Program-made: the position numbers and the translations under genes
In this document: positions 43,650 to 51,982 of the stretch, piece by piece
Layout of the letters: each line of letters starts with the position of its first letter
Numbering within the stretch: the first letter of the stretch is position 1
Notes under the pieces: generated by a model
Told to the model about the DNA's origin: nothing
The model's database searches: none
What the model saw: only the letters and a program-made list of their open reading frames with translations
From: a virus
Length of the DNA: 64,000 nucleotides
Virus record (IMG/VR): IMGVR_UViG_3300037606_000137
Location: 1 to 64,000 of that record
Reading direction: 5' to 3' (one strand)

Positions 43650-44654
43650 TTAATTAGTCATTTTATATTTTATTATTTCTTCTTTCATTTTATCGAATGT
43701 ATTTTGATAAATTTCATATTCTGAATTACCTTCACACATAGCAACAATATATGGTTTAACTACCTTTTCTAATTCAACCCAATCTATATCATGATATAAA
43801 TCTTCACCTACATCATTCATAGATTCGTTAGATCTTGATAATTCTTGTGCTCGTCTAAAAAATATTTCTACATTATTTAAATAATATATTTCCATATTAT
43901 TATCTATAATATAATTCAATAAAGCAACACCTCTTTTAACAGCTTTATTTTTATCTTTAATACTATTAGCCATATTTCTAGACATTGTTGCAACATCCTT
44001 TTTAACTAATGAAATAATGCGTTCAACATCTTTAGCATCTGGTTTTACGTTATCTAAATCTAAATCTTTATATTTAAATTTTAAATCTGTTACTCTATCA
44101 TCAAATTGTTTTTTTATAGCTGCATTTTTTGTATCTTTTTCTATTTGTATTCTATTATTTTCAGCGTCAATTTTTACTTGTTTTTTAGCTTGTAATTCTT
44201 CTGGTGTATCTACTTTATAAGGAACTCCAATTTTATTCATCCATGCTTTCCATAATGAATAATAAGATATATCAAAATAATTTCTACCAATTCCACTACC
44301 TATAATATCAAGTAAGTATTCTTTTTCTTTCATTACTTCATTTGCCATTGCAAACATTGCACCACCTCTAGCACCTTCACCAATTGATGATTGCCATAAT
44401 CTAGTACCGCGTTGACCACCATATTTGTCTTGCATGACACTTTCAGCTTCATCTTGAATATAAACCAAACCTTCAACTCCACCACGACCAGCAAAACTAC
44501 TAGTTCCTGGGTCTGTTGGTGGTTTTTTCATTCTATTTGGTCTAGTTTCATCTATATCATCTAATGCTACAACCATACCATCAGGTAAAGTATTAGATTC
44601 ATTAATTTTTGATTCATTTATAGATTTTTTAAATATGTTAATATTAGTTATCAT
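43650..44654 (-). CDS. Capsid-tagged hypothetical protein, possibly internal head protein
   Basis: 334 residues, begins MITNINIFKKSINESKINES, with two consecutive I-N-E sites. Middle has a Gly-rich segment (SSFAGRGGVEG, GEGARGG), then a coiled-coil-like basic region (~160-215) and helical C-terminus. No enzyme motif recognised. Operon with the 43239 gene; -7 box at 44707. Confidence 0.6.
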   Translation of the reverse strand: MITNINIFKKSINESKINESNTLPDGMVVALDDIDETRPNRMKKPPTDPGTSSFAGRGGVEGLVYIQDEAESVMQDKYGGQRGTRLWQSSIGEGARGGAMFAMANEVMKEKEYLLDIIGSGIGRNYFDISYYSLWKAWMNKIGVPYKVDTPEELQAKKQVKIDAENNRIQIEKDTKNAAIKKQFDDRVTDLKFKYKDLDLDNVKPDAKDVERIISLVKKDVATMSRNMANSIKDKNKAVKRGVALLNYIIDNNMEIYYLNNVEIFFRRAQELSRSNESMNDVGEDLYHDIDWVELEKVVKPYIVAMCEGNSEYEIYQNTFDKMKEEIIKYKMTN

Positions 44655-44706
44655 TAATTATCATAATTATTTTTATTTAATTTATTATCTATTTTATGTA
44701 AAATAA

Positions 44707-44714
44707 CAAATATA
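44707..44714 (-). promoter_or_regulatory. -7 box TATATTTG (tagged-protein operon)
   Basis: Minus-strand box 52 nt upstream of the 44654 start. Confidence 0.45.
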
Positions 44715-44763
44715 ACGAGTATTACAATTATTATAAACATAAAATAGATTTTATTATTATATA

Positions 44764-44797
44764 TAAAAAAAGCCGAATTAATATCCAGCTTTTTTTA
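44764..44797 (-). terminator. Topoisomerase operon terminator
   Basis: AAAAAAAGC...GCTTTTTTT stem overlapping the last codons and stop of the topoisomerase C-terminal gene. Confidence 0.65.
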
Positions 44798-46685
44798 ATG
44801 ATAAATTTAATTCATCAAGTTCAGTATTCCAAATTTCTTCGGGTGTTTTTAATTTATATAATTTTATTTCTAATTTCATATCTTTTGCTTGTTTTCTATA
44901 TTCATCATATTTTTCTTTTGATAAATGATATACTGGAATATTTAATAAATAATCATAATTATCATTATATTTATCAAATTCCATATCTTCTAAATTTTTA
45001 ATAATATCAGATTTAGATTTATTATTTATTAAAACAGCTCCATCAATTACGGCTTTAATAAAACATACAAGATTAAAATATCTAATGTATTGTTTTTCTA
45101 AAATTTTAATATATGATTCTTTACGTTTTATATAATATTGCAATCTTAAATCAAACCAAGTATTTAATAATTCTTCAGCAGTATTCCATTTAACAATTTT
45201 ATTATCTAAAAATGTATTCATATTATTAATAGATATATTTGCAGTTAATTTTAATAATGATTCTAAGTTATTAATTTTTGTTCCAGCATTTAATGTAATT
45301 GTTATATGTACTAATTCATCTGTAGAATTATCTAAATATGTTTTAATAATTTTATCATCACATAATTTATCTAAAATTGAAATATATTTATCTGTTGATA
45401 CATCTACCGGTAATTCTGTTATTAAAACTTGTAATTTATTTTTAGATAAAGTAAAAATACCTTTTGAAATATATGTATTTCTTTCTGCGTCCCAATCTAA
45501 ATCACCATTCCATTTATTATATGATGGATTAATTGCATATTTAATATCAGGTCGTGTTAATTTTTTTTGTATAACTTGAATCAATGCCATTGGATCATAT
45601 TTAGGTACGTCTGTAGACCAACCTGTACCAATTCCAGATGTACCATTTACTAAAAGTGTAGGTATAATAGGTAAAAAATATTCAGGTTCTATACGATCAA
45701 CATCTTCATATAAATAATTTAAAATTTGTTCATCTTCTTTTCTAAAAATTAAACTGGTAATTGGATTTAAATATGTGTAAATATATCTAGGACTTGCTGC
45801 AGATTTTGGATCACGTCTTGATCCAAAATTACCTTTTGGTATAAACATCGAAATATTGTTACTGAATACAAAATCCTGTGCCATATTAATAATAGTTCCA
45901 TACATGTTAGATTCGCCATGAGCATAATGTGTTTGTTCTGCAACATAAGCACCAAATTGTGCAACTTTAGTTTCTGCTTTTAAATTACGTTTAAAAGCAC
46001 CAAACATGATTTTTCTTTGAGACGGTTTGAACCCGTCAATTAAATGTGGTATAGATATAATATTATCATAATTACTAAATTGAATAAATTCAGTATCAAT
46101 AAAATCATTTATATTGTTTGGTTTTCCAAATTTATCTGGTAAAATTTCACCTTTATAATTTGTCATCCATTCTTTACGTTCATTAGCTCTTGTTTTATTA
46201 AAAACCAAATCAATTTTATCACTATCACGTTTATCGATAAATTTAAATTTAATTAAATGTTTATCAATATTTTTAAACATTTCTTTAATTTCAGGTGCTG
46301 TAATTGTACCTAAACCTTTATAATATTTTATAGTAAACCCATTTAATTTATCATTAACTTTATCTCTTTTATATTTATCAATATCGTAATACTCTTTAAT
46401 AACTTTACCTTTTGTAGCTTTTACAATAGGTGTTATAAATTCATAACAAAAACCTAATTCTAACAATTCAGGCCACATTTTATGTATAAAATTAATTAAT
46501 AAACCTTTAATTGAAATACCAAAACAATTATGTGTTAACATATATCCAAGTTCATGTTTAATATGAAATGTGTGATCATTTTCAATAGTTAAATCTATGC
46601 ATTTTGTTTCTTTGTTTATGTGTGAAATACTGTCTATTTTATGTATTTCATATTGACTCAAATCTATATTTATTTTTTCTATCAT
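44778..46685 (-). CDS. Split-intein C half plus topoisomerase II TOPRIM end/breakage-reunion domain
   Basis: 635 residues. Residues 1-53 are the intein C fragment (KCIDLTIENDHTFHI, ending MLTHN); the extein starts with C54. It then continues TOPRIM (ISIKGLLINF), YYKGLGTITAPEIKEMF, the winged-helix region IPHLIDGFKPSQRKIMFGAF, AYVAEQTHYAHGES and the catalytic tyrosine in SAASPRYIYTYL. This corresponds to T4 gp60 end plus gp52 in one chain, as in eukaryotic/giant-virus topoisomerase II. Starts with a 4-nt overlap to the endonuclease gene. Confidence 0.93.
   Translation of the reverse strand: MIEKINIDLSQYEIHKIDSISHINKETKCIDLTIENDHTFHIKHELGYMLTHNCFGISIKGLLINFIHKMWPELLELGFCYEFITPIVKATKGKVIKEYYDIDKYKRDKVNDKLNGFTIKYYKGLGTITAPEIKEMFKNIDKHLIKFKFIDKRDSDKIDLVFNKTRANERKEWMTNYKGEILPDKFGKPNNINDFIDTEFIQFSNYDNIISIPHLIDGFKPSQRKIMFGAFKRNLKAETKVAQFGAYVAEQTHYAHGESNMYGTIINMAQDFVFSNNISMFIPKGNFGSRRDPKSAASPRYIYTYLNPITSLIFRKEDEQILNYLYEDVDRIEPEYFLPIIPTLLVNGTSGIGTGWSTDVPKYDPMALIQVIQKKLTRPDIKYAINPSYNKWNGDLDWDAERNTYISKGIFTLSKNKLQVLITELPVDVSTDKYISILDKLCDDKIIKTYLDNSTDELVHITITLNAGTKINNLESLLKLTANISINNMNTFLDNKIVKWNTAEELLNTWFDLRLQYYIKRKESYIKILEKQYIRYFNLVCFIKAVIDGAVLINNKSKSDIIKNLEDMEFDKYNDNYDYLLNIPVYHLSKEKYDEYRKQAKDMKLEIKLYKLKTPEEIWNTELDELNLSLKKAGY
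46527..46685 (-). mobile_element. Split intein C fragment (53 residues) in topoisomerase II
   Basis: Blocks F and G only, ending LTHN with Cys as +1 residue; the usual C-half size for a split at the endonuclease site. Confidence 0.85.
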
Positions 46686-47719
46686 AAGTATATTATGTTT
46701 TTAATTATTTTTAATTGTTTTATTATGTCTATTAATATTTTTTCTTCTGGTACATTGTTTTCCCATAAAATAATAAGTGGTCCATTTGTTGATTCTATAA
46801 TTTGTTTATTTCTAATTTCATCATCTTTCCAAATTTCGTATGCATATTTCTTTTTTAATTTATGATAATAGTCTTTTTTGTAATTTCTTGGGTCACAGTG
46901 CCAAAATTGCCCAAAAAATTCTAAACATATATTATAATCTACTAAATAAAAATCTACAATTTTTGGTCTTATTTTGTTTAAAATATGAATTGGATATTCT
47001 TCGATATATTTAATATTGTATAATTCTAATGTTTGTTTAATTTTTTGTGATACTTTACTTATTTTTGTTCCAGTTGTAACTTTTATTAATTTTGCTAAAT
47101 ATGATTCATATTTAGTTTTACCTATATCATATCCAAATTTATTTATATACCAATCTAAAGTATTAGATTTTCCTATTTTATCACATCTCTCTTTATATTT
47201 TATTGGTCCGTCAATTTCACCATATCTTATAATATAACCAGCTAAATTTGTACGCTGTGATATTGGTACATTATCACCAGATTTATTTCTGTTTGGTAAT
47301 ACTATATATTGTGCATCTTCTAATGTTATTTTTTTTATTATTGATAAATATTTTGGATTAGAACCAATGTGTTCATATGTTTTTTTATCATATGATGTAC
47401 CCAATATTTTTAAACTTAAATCATTTTTACATTCAATACTATTACAAAAAAAACCACATTTATAGTATCTAGTAAATGTATAATTTTCATTATCTAATCT
47501 ATAAATAAAAAAAGAGTTTTTATTACAATTTCCACATTTTTCTATAGGTTTATCCTCAACATAATATCTTTTAATGTAATCATCAAATATTATATTATGT
47601 TTTCTTTTAACATGACTAATTAAACCACTATTATTATTTACTATTTTATTACATATTTTACAAGTCATACACATACCAAATTGTTTATATTTATATATTA
47701 ATTTTGGTATGTGTATCAA
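46682..47719 (-). CDS. Vsr-like (EDxHD) homing endonuclease between topoisomerase halves
   Basis: 345 residues. N-terminal C2H2-like element (CKICNKIVNNNSGLISHVKRKH), a second Cys cluster (CGNCNK), middle basic modules, and a C-terminal Vsr/EDxHD-type nuclease: KIVDFYLVDYNICLEFFGQFWHCD and YEIWKDDEIRNKQI, then LIILWENNV. Overlaps both topoisomerase genes by 4 nt, so it is the nuclease of the split intein and the three are translated as one operon. This matches the fractured-gene arrangement reported from metagenomes. Confidence 0.87.
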   Translation of the reverse strand: MIHIPKLIYKYKQFGMCMTCKICNKIVNNNSGLISHVKRKHNIIFDDYIKRYYVEDKPIEKCGNCNKNSFFIYRLDNENYTFTRYYKCGFFCNSIECKNDLSLKILGTSYDKKTYEHIGSNPKYLSIIKKITLEDAQYIVLPNRNKSGDNVPISQRTNLAGYIIRYGEIDGPIKYKERCDKIGKSNTLDWYINKFGYDIGKTKYESYLAKLIKVTTGTKISKVSQKIKQTLELYNIKYIEEYPIHILNKIRPKIVDFYLVDYNICLEFFGQFWHCDPRNYKKDYYHKLKKKYAYEIWKDDEIRNKQIIESTNGPLIILWENNVPEEKILIDIIKQLKIIKNIIYL

Positions 47720-47994
47720 TTTCTTTTTATTAATACTAAATCTGTGTATAGCAATGATTCTGCATAAATTACTATAGTTTCACCATTGCGTAATACAATT
47801 AATTTGTGTTGTTTACTACATAAATATTCAGTGCCTGAAACCATAAATGACACCATATCATTTTTTATAGATGCAATTATATTTATAACTTTTTTATATT
47901 CTCCGGTGTGTGTTAATACATAATCATCATATGTAATATTTTTTATTTTCTTTTCGCCATCTTTTGTTAAAACTATAGTATTTTCTTCTAAACA
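47716..47994 (-). mobile_element. Split intein N fragment (92 residues) in topoisomerase II
   Basis: Contains blocks A and B, inserted directly after the TOPRIM D-A-D; canonical split position, unlike the terminase intein. Confidence 0.87.
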
Positions 47995-49497
47995 GTCAGC
48001 ATCAGTAAAAAATACAATTTTACCATATCTTAATTCGTTTATATCTGTATATTTTTTACCCGGTACTAATCCAATAATTTTAATAATATTTGCTATTTCA
48101 TCATTATTAATTATTTTAGATACCGGTACATCTCTTACATTTAATGGTCTTCCTTTTATTGGAAAAACACCCCAATAATCTCTACCAACAACACTCAACC
48201 CTGTTATAACTGTTCCTTTTGCACTATCACCTTCTGTAATACAAAGTGTTGATTTATAACCACTTGTAGTTCCAGCTTTATGTGCATCAACTAATTTTTC
48301 TACACGAATTGTTTTACCAGCAGATTTTTTATTCATTTTATTCAATGCTGCTTGTTCTTTCATTAAAACCCATTCTAAAATAGATTCTATGATTTCAGAT
48401 TTCATTAATAATTTATATAATTTATCAGATAAATCAACATCATCTATAATTTTAGATATTAAATTTTCTTTTGTTTGTGCATCAAATTTAGGATTAGCTA
48501 TTTTACATATTAAAAACATGTGAAATTTATTTTTAATATCGTTTGGTTTAATATTAATACCTTTTCTACCTTTAGTTAAATCTGTTATTAATCTTTTAAT
48601 AACTTTACTCATTATAAAATCAACATGTGTTCCACCTTGCCATGTAGTATTACCGTTTATAATAGAACAGTGTTCAAATGTGTCTGTACTTGATTGTGTT
48701 AAACCAATATTCCATTTATCATTAATTTCTTCTTTAAATAATTCTGCATTTGGTTCTATATGTAATGACATCCAATCTGAAATATTATTAATTTTAATTA
48801 ATTCATCATTAAAATAAACTTTAATATTTGGATTGTATGCAGCAATATCATATGCTCTTTTAATACATAATTTCATTGTATCATTACTATAATCAGCTAT
48901 TGGTAGTCTTGTAATATCTGTATTATATGTTACACATGTATATGATTTTTTACATGGTTTTATAACGGGTTTTGTTTTATTTCTTGCATTATTTGATAAT
49001 TCTTGATAATAAGATTTAGATCCATCACCACAATCAATAATAAATTTTGATGAAAATAATGCAACACAACCAGAACCAACACCATTTCTACCAGCACCAT
49101 AACGTTCTTCGGTATCATTGTAATTCGACCCAGAATTTAAACGCCCTAAAACCATTTCAGGAACATACATATTATGTTCTTTATGAATTGTAACTGGAAT
49201 ACCTTCACCATCATTCCATACTTTAATAGTCCAATCGCTTTCTATATTAATTTTAATGGTTGTAACTTTTTTCCCCCTTTGTGCATGATCTGACGCATTT
49301 GTTATAATTTCATCATATAATTTCAAAAATCCGGGTATATATGTTAATGATTGTTTTCGAATATGATTATCTTCAAAACACCACATATCTTTAGTTTGTT
49401 CTTCAATAGAACCAATCATTGTATCAGGTCTAAGTAAAATTTGTTCTTCTTGACTTAATAATTTATATTCTTCTTCAACATTTATTTTTTTTACCAT
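47716..49497 (-). CDS. Topoisomerase II ATPase/TOPRIM start plus split-intein N half
   Basis: 593 residues. GHKL ATPase: EIITNASDHAQRG (N box), VWNDGEGIPV, GRNGVGSGCVALFS; transducer QGGTHVDF; TOPRIM EGDSAKGT...DYWGVFPIKGRPLNV and FFTDAD. At C502 (codon 47992-47994) the intein begins with CLEENTIVLTKDGEKKI (block A) and GTEYLCSKQHKLIVL (block B), ending at residue 593. Equivalent to T4 gp39 plus part of gp60. Must be trans-spliced to the 44778 product. Confidence 0.93.
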   Translation of the reverse strand: MVKKINVEEEYKLLSQEEQILLRPDTMIGSIEEQTKDMWCFEDNHIRKQSLTYIPGFLKLYDEIITNASDHAQRGKKVTTIKINIESDWTIKVWNDGEGIPVTIHKEHNMYVPEMVLGRLNSGSNYNDTEERYGAGRNGVGSGCVALFSSKFIIDCGDGSKSYYQELSNNARNKTKPVIKPCKKSYTCVTYNTDITRLPIADYSNDTMKLCIKRAYDIAAYNPNIKVYFNDELIKINNISDWMSLHIEPNAELFKEEINDKWNIGLTQSSTDTFEHCSIINGNTTWQGGTHVDFIMSKVIKRLITDLTKGRKGINIKPNDIKNKFHMFLICKIANPKFDAQTKENLISKIIDDVDLSDKLYKLLMKSEIIESILEWVLMKEQAALNKMNKKSAGKTIRVEKLVDAHKAGTTSGYKSTLCITEGDSAKGTVITGLSVVGRDYWGVFPIKGRPLNVRDVPVSKIINNDEIANIIKIIGLVPGKKYTDINELRYGKIVFFTDADCLEENTIVLTKDGEKKIKNITYDDYVLTHTGEYKKVINIIASIKNDMVSFMVSGTEYLCSKQHKLIVLRNGETIVIYAESLLYTDLVLIKRN

Positions 49498-49641
49498 AAT
49501 CTAATTAATCCTTTTATTCATTTAAATGTATTACTATACTTTTATTATACATTTAAACTTTTATTTGTTTATTAATTTATTCTTATATAGTATTTTTTAT
49601 TTTAATACATAAAAATATTTTTTTATTAAATAAAAAATTAA

Positions 49642-49649
49642 TATATTTG
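49642..49649 (+). promoter_or_regulatory. -7 box TATATTTG
   Basis: 19 nt upstream of the 49668 membrane gene, in the 49498-49667 divergent gap. Confidence 0.45.
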
Positions 49650-49667
49650 TAAAAAATAAAATTAATT

Positions 49668-49979
49668 ATGAAATATATTAAATTATCAATTACAACATTT
49701 TTCTTGTTTATATCATTTTGGTTAACAACATTAATATTCGGAAAACAATTTTCTGTGAATAACTTAGAATATGCTATTGACAATCATACAGAAAACACAT
49801 TAATGATTTTAATCATATCAACAGTGTTATCTGCAATCGGTATATTTTTGTTAGGTCTATTAGCTCTTTTTATACATTATGTTTTTGTAAAATTAACATT
49901 TCATAATGAAATTAGAAAAGATGCTTTTTTATTATTGAAATATAGACGTAATAAACAAAATAAATTAAAAACAAAATAA
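49668..49979 (+). CDS. Small membrane protein
   Basis: 103 residues with two hydrophobic helices (LSITTFFLFISFWLTTLIFG and LMILIISTVLSAIGIFLLGLLALF) and a basic cytoplasmic tail (KYRRNKQNKLKTK). 2 nt upstream of the repeat protein. Unrecognised. Confidence 0.6.
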   Translation: MKYIKLSITTFFLFISFWLTTLIFGKQFSVNNLEYAIDNHTENTLMILIISTVLSAIGIFLLGLLALFIHYVFVKLTFHNEIRKDAFLLLKYRRNKQNKLKTK

Positions 49980-50056
49980 ATATGAAAGAACAAATTAAAT
50001 CATTTTTATTAAAAATTAAAATACAACTAAAATTAGTTAATTGGAATTCTATATCA
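49963..50056 (+). repeat. 94-bp direct repeat, copy 1
   Basis: Identical to 50717-50810; covers the leader and first ~25 codons (MKEQIKSFLLKIKIQ...) of the two neighbouring repeat-protein genes. Confidence 0.95.
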
Positions 50057-50518
50057 GTGCGTTATAATTTATCAGAATCATTCATTAGAGAAAATAAAGA
50101 TAGAGTTGATTGGTTTCGTATATCACAATATCAAAAGTTATCAGAAGCTTTTATAACAGAATTTAAAGATAAAGTTGATTGGAATAATATATCAGGTTAT
50201 CAAAATTTATCTGAATCTTTTATCAGAGAATTTAAAGATTTAGTTGATTGGGGTTATATATCAATGTATCAAAATTTAACGGAAAATTTCATTAGAGAAT
50301 TTAAAAATGAAGTTGATTGGTATTATATATCATGTAGTCAAAAGTTATCAGAATCATTCATTAGAGAAAATAAAGATGATGTTAATTGGGATTATATATC
50401 ATGTTTTCAAAAATTATCAGAAGAATTTATAATAGAAAATAAAGATAGAGTTTATTGGGATTATATATCAAGTAATCAAAAGTTATCCGAATCATTCATA
50501 TCAAAACATAAAAGATGA
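49982..50518 (+). CDS. 23-residue-repeat protein, C-terminally truncated
   Basis: 178 residues: leader MKEQIKSFLLKIKIQ followed by seven tandem 23-residue units (W-x-x-I-S-x-x-Q-K-L-S-E-x-F-I-x-E-x-K-D-x-V). Stops at KHKR; beyond the stop lies the remnant of the C-terminal domain retained in the neighbouring 50634 gene. Sister copy shortened by recombination within the repeats. Confidence 0.65.
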   Translation: MKEQIKSFLLKIKIQLKLVNWNSISVRYNLSESFIRENKDRVDWFRISQYQKLSEAFITEFKDKVDWNNISGYQNLSESFIREFKDLVDWGYISMYQNLTENFIREFKNEVDWYYISCSQKLSESFIRENKDDVNWDYISCFQKLSEEFIIENKDRVYWDYISSNQKLSESFISKHKR

Positions 50519-50630
50519 TATTAATTGGACTAGTTGGTTGTTGAAGTTAGAATTCATAAAGATGATCTAACTGCATTGGTTCATGATGGTGGTAAAATTA
50601 GATGTCAAAAATTTACAATTTTAAATTAAA
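50519..50630 (+). pseudogene. Orphan C-terminal domain remnant
   Basis: Aligns with the last ~35 codons of the 50634 gene (LVVEVRIHKDDLTALVHDGGKIRCQKFTILN then stop, read here in pieces), but is out of frame with the 49982 gene and lacks a start. Confidence 0.75.
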
Positions 50631-50633
50631 AGT

Positions 50634-51974
50634 ATGAGAACATTAAAAGAAATTATAAAATTATTAGATATTAAAACTAAATCAAAAGATTTAAAAAAGG
50701 TTTTATATGATAAATTAATTAAAAACAAAATAAATATGAAAGAACAAATTAAATCATTTTTATTAAAAATTAAAATACAACTAAAATTAGTTAATTGGAA
50801 TTCTATATCACAATATCAAAAATTGTCTGAAGATTTTATGAGAGAACATAAAGATTATGTTAATTGGCATTCTATATCATATTATCAAAAGTTATCAGAA
50901 TCATTTATAACAGAACATAAAGATAAAGTTAATTGGGAACGTATATCAAGTAATCAAAAGTTATCTGAATCTTTTATTACAGAACATAAAGATAGTGTTG
51001 ATTGGAATGCTATATCACAATTTCAAAATTTATCTGAATCTTTCATATCAGAACATAAAGATTATGTTTATTGGTATAATATATCTTGTTATCAAATGTT
51101 ATCTGAATCTTTTATTACAGAACATAAAGATAAAGTTAATTGGGAACGTATATCTTGTTATCAAAACTTATCAGAAGAATTCATTACAGAACATAAAGAT
51201 AAAGTTTCTTGGTATGATATATCACAATATAAAAAATTAACTGAATCATTCATTACAGAATTTAAAGATTATGTTGATTGGGAATGTATTTCACATTATA
51301 AAAAATTAACTGAATCATTCATTGAAAAACATAAAGATGAAGTTTTTTGGCCTTTTATATGTGAATATCAAAAGTTATCAGATTCATTTATAACTAAATT
51401 TCAAGATTATGTTGATTGGTATCGTATATCAAAATATCAAAATTTATCTGAAGAATTCATTACAGAACATAAAGATAAAGTTTCTTGGACATGTATTTCA
51501 AAATTTCAAAAATTATCGGAAGAATTTATAATTGAATATAAAGATTTAATTGATTGGTCTATTATATCAAAATTTCAAAAATTATCTGAATCATTCATAT
51601 CAGAACATAAATTAGAATTGAATCCTAATAGTTGGTTATATAAGGATGGTGATTATAAATTGGAAGCTATTAGAAAGACTGGTTTATATACAACTGATGA
51701 TAATTATGTTTATGGATTTAAAGGTATTAGACGGGATCGTTATAGTAAATTTAACTTTCAATTTCAATACTTAAAAGGTCAAGAATATGAATGTCATGCT
51801 GATTTCAATAATGATAATGAAAATTCATTTGGTTTGTCTGTTTGGACAAAAAAAGAAGCAACTGATTATTGTAAACAATTGGTTGTTGAAGTTAAAATAC
51901 ACAAAGATGATTTATCAGCATTAGTGCATAATGGTGGTAAAATTCGATGCCAAAAGTTTACAATTTTAAATTAA
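50634..51974 (+). CDS. 23-residue-repeat protein with intact C-terminal domain
   Basis: 446 residues from ATG 50634, or 412 from ATG 50736 (MKEQIKSFLL), which matches the sister gene and is a strong alternative. Twelve tandem 23-residue helical units, then a C-terminal ~115-residue domain (YVYGFKGIRRDRYSKFNF...YECHADF...SFGLSVWTKKEA...GGKIRCQKFTIL) I recognise as recurrent in phage repeat proteins but cannot name. Likely a helical solenoid for protein binding. No capsid tag, unlike the 26030 and 29200 relatives. Confidence 0.7.
   Translation: MRTLKEIIKLLDIKTKSKDLKKVLYDKLIKNKINMKEQIKSFLLKIKIQLKLVNWNSISQYQKLSEDFMREHKDYVNWHSISYYQKLSESFITEHKDKVNWERISSNQKLSESFITEHKDSVDWNAISQFQNLSESFISEHKDYVYWYNISCYQMLSESFITEHKDKVNWERISCYQNLSEEFITEHKDKVSWYDISQYKKLTESFITEFKDYVDWECISHYKKLTESFIEKHKDEVFWPFICEYQKLSDSFITKFQDYVDWYRISKYQNLSEEFITEHKDKVSWTCISKFQKLSEEFIIEYKDLIDWSIISKFQKLSESFISEHKLELNPNSWLYKDGDYKLEAIRKTGLYTTDDNYVYGFKGIRRDRYSKFNFQFQYLKGQEYECHADFNNDNENSFGLSVWTKKEATDYCKQLVVEVKIHKDDLSALVHNGGKIRCQKFTILN
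50717..50810 (+). repeat. 94-bp direct repeat, copy 2
   Basis: See copy 1 at 49963; offset 754 bp. Confidence 0.95.
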
Positions 51975-51982
51975 TTATTAGT

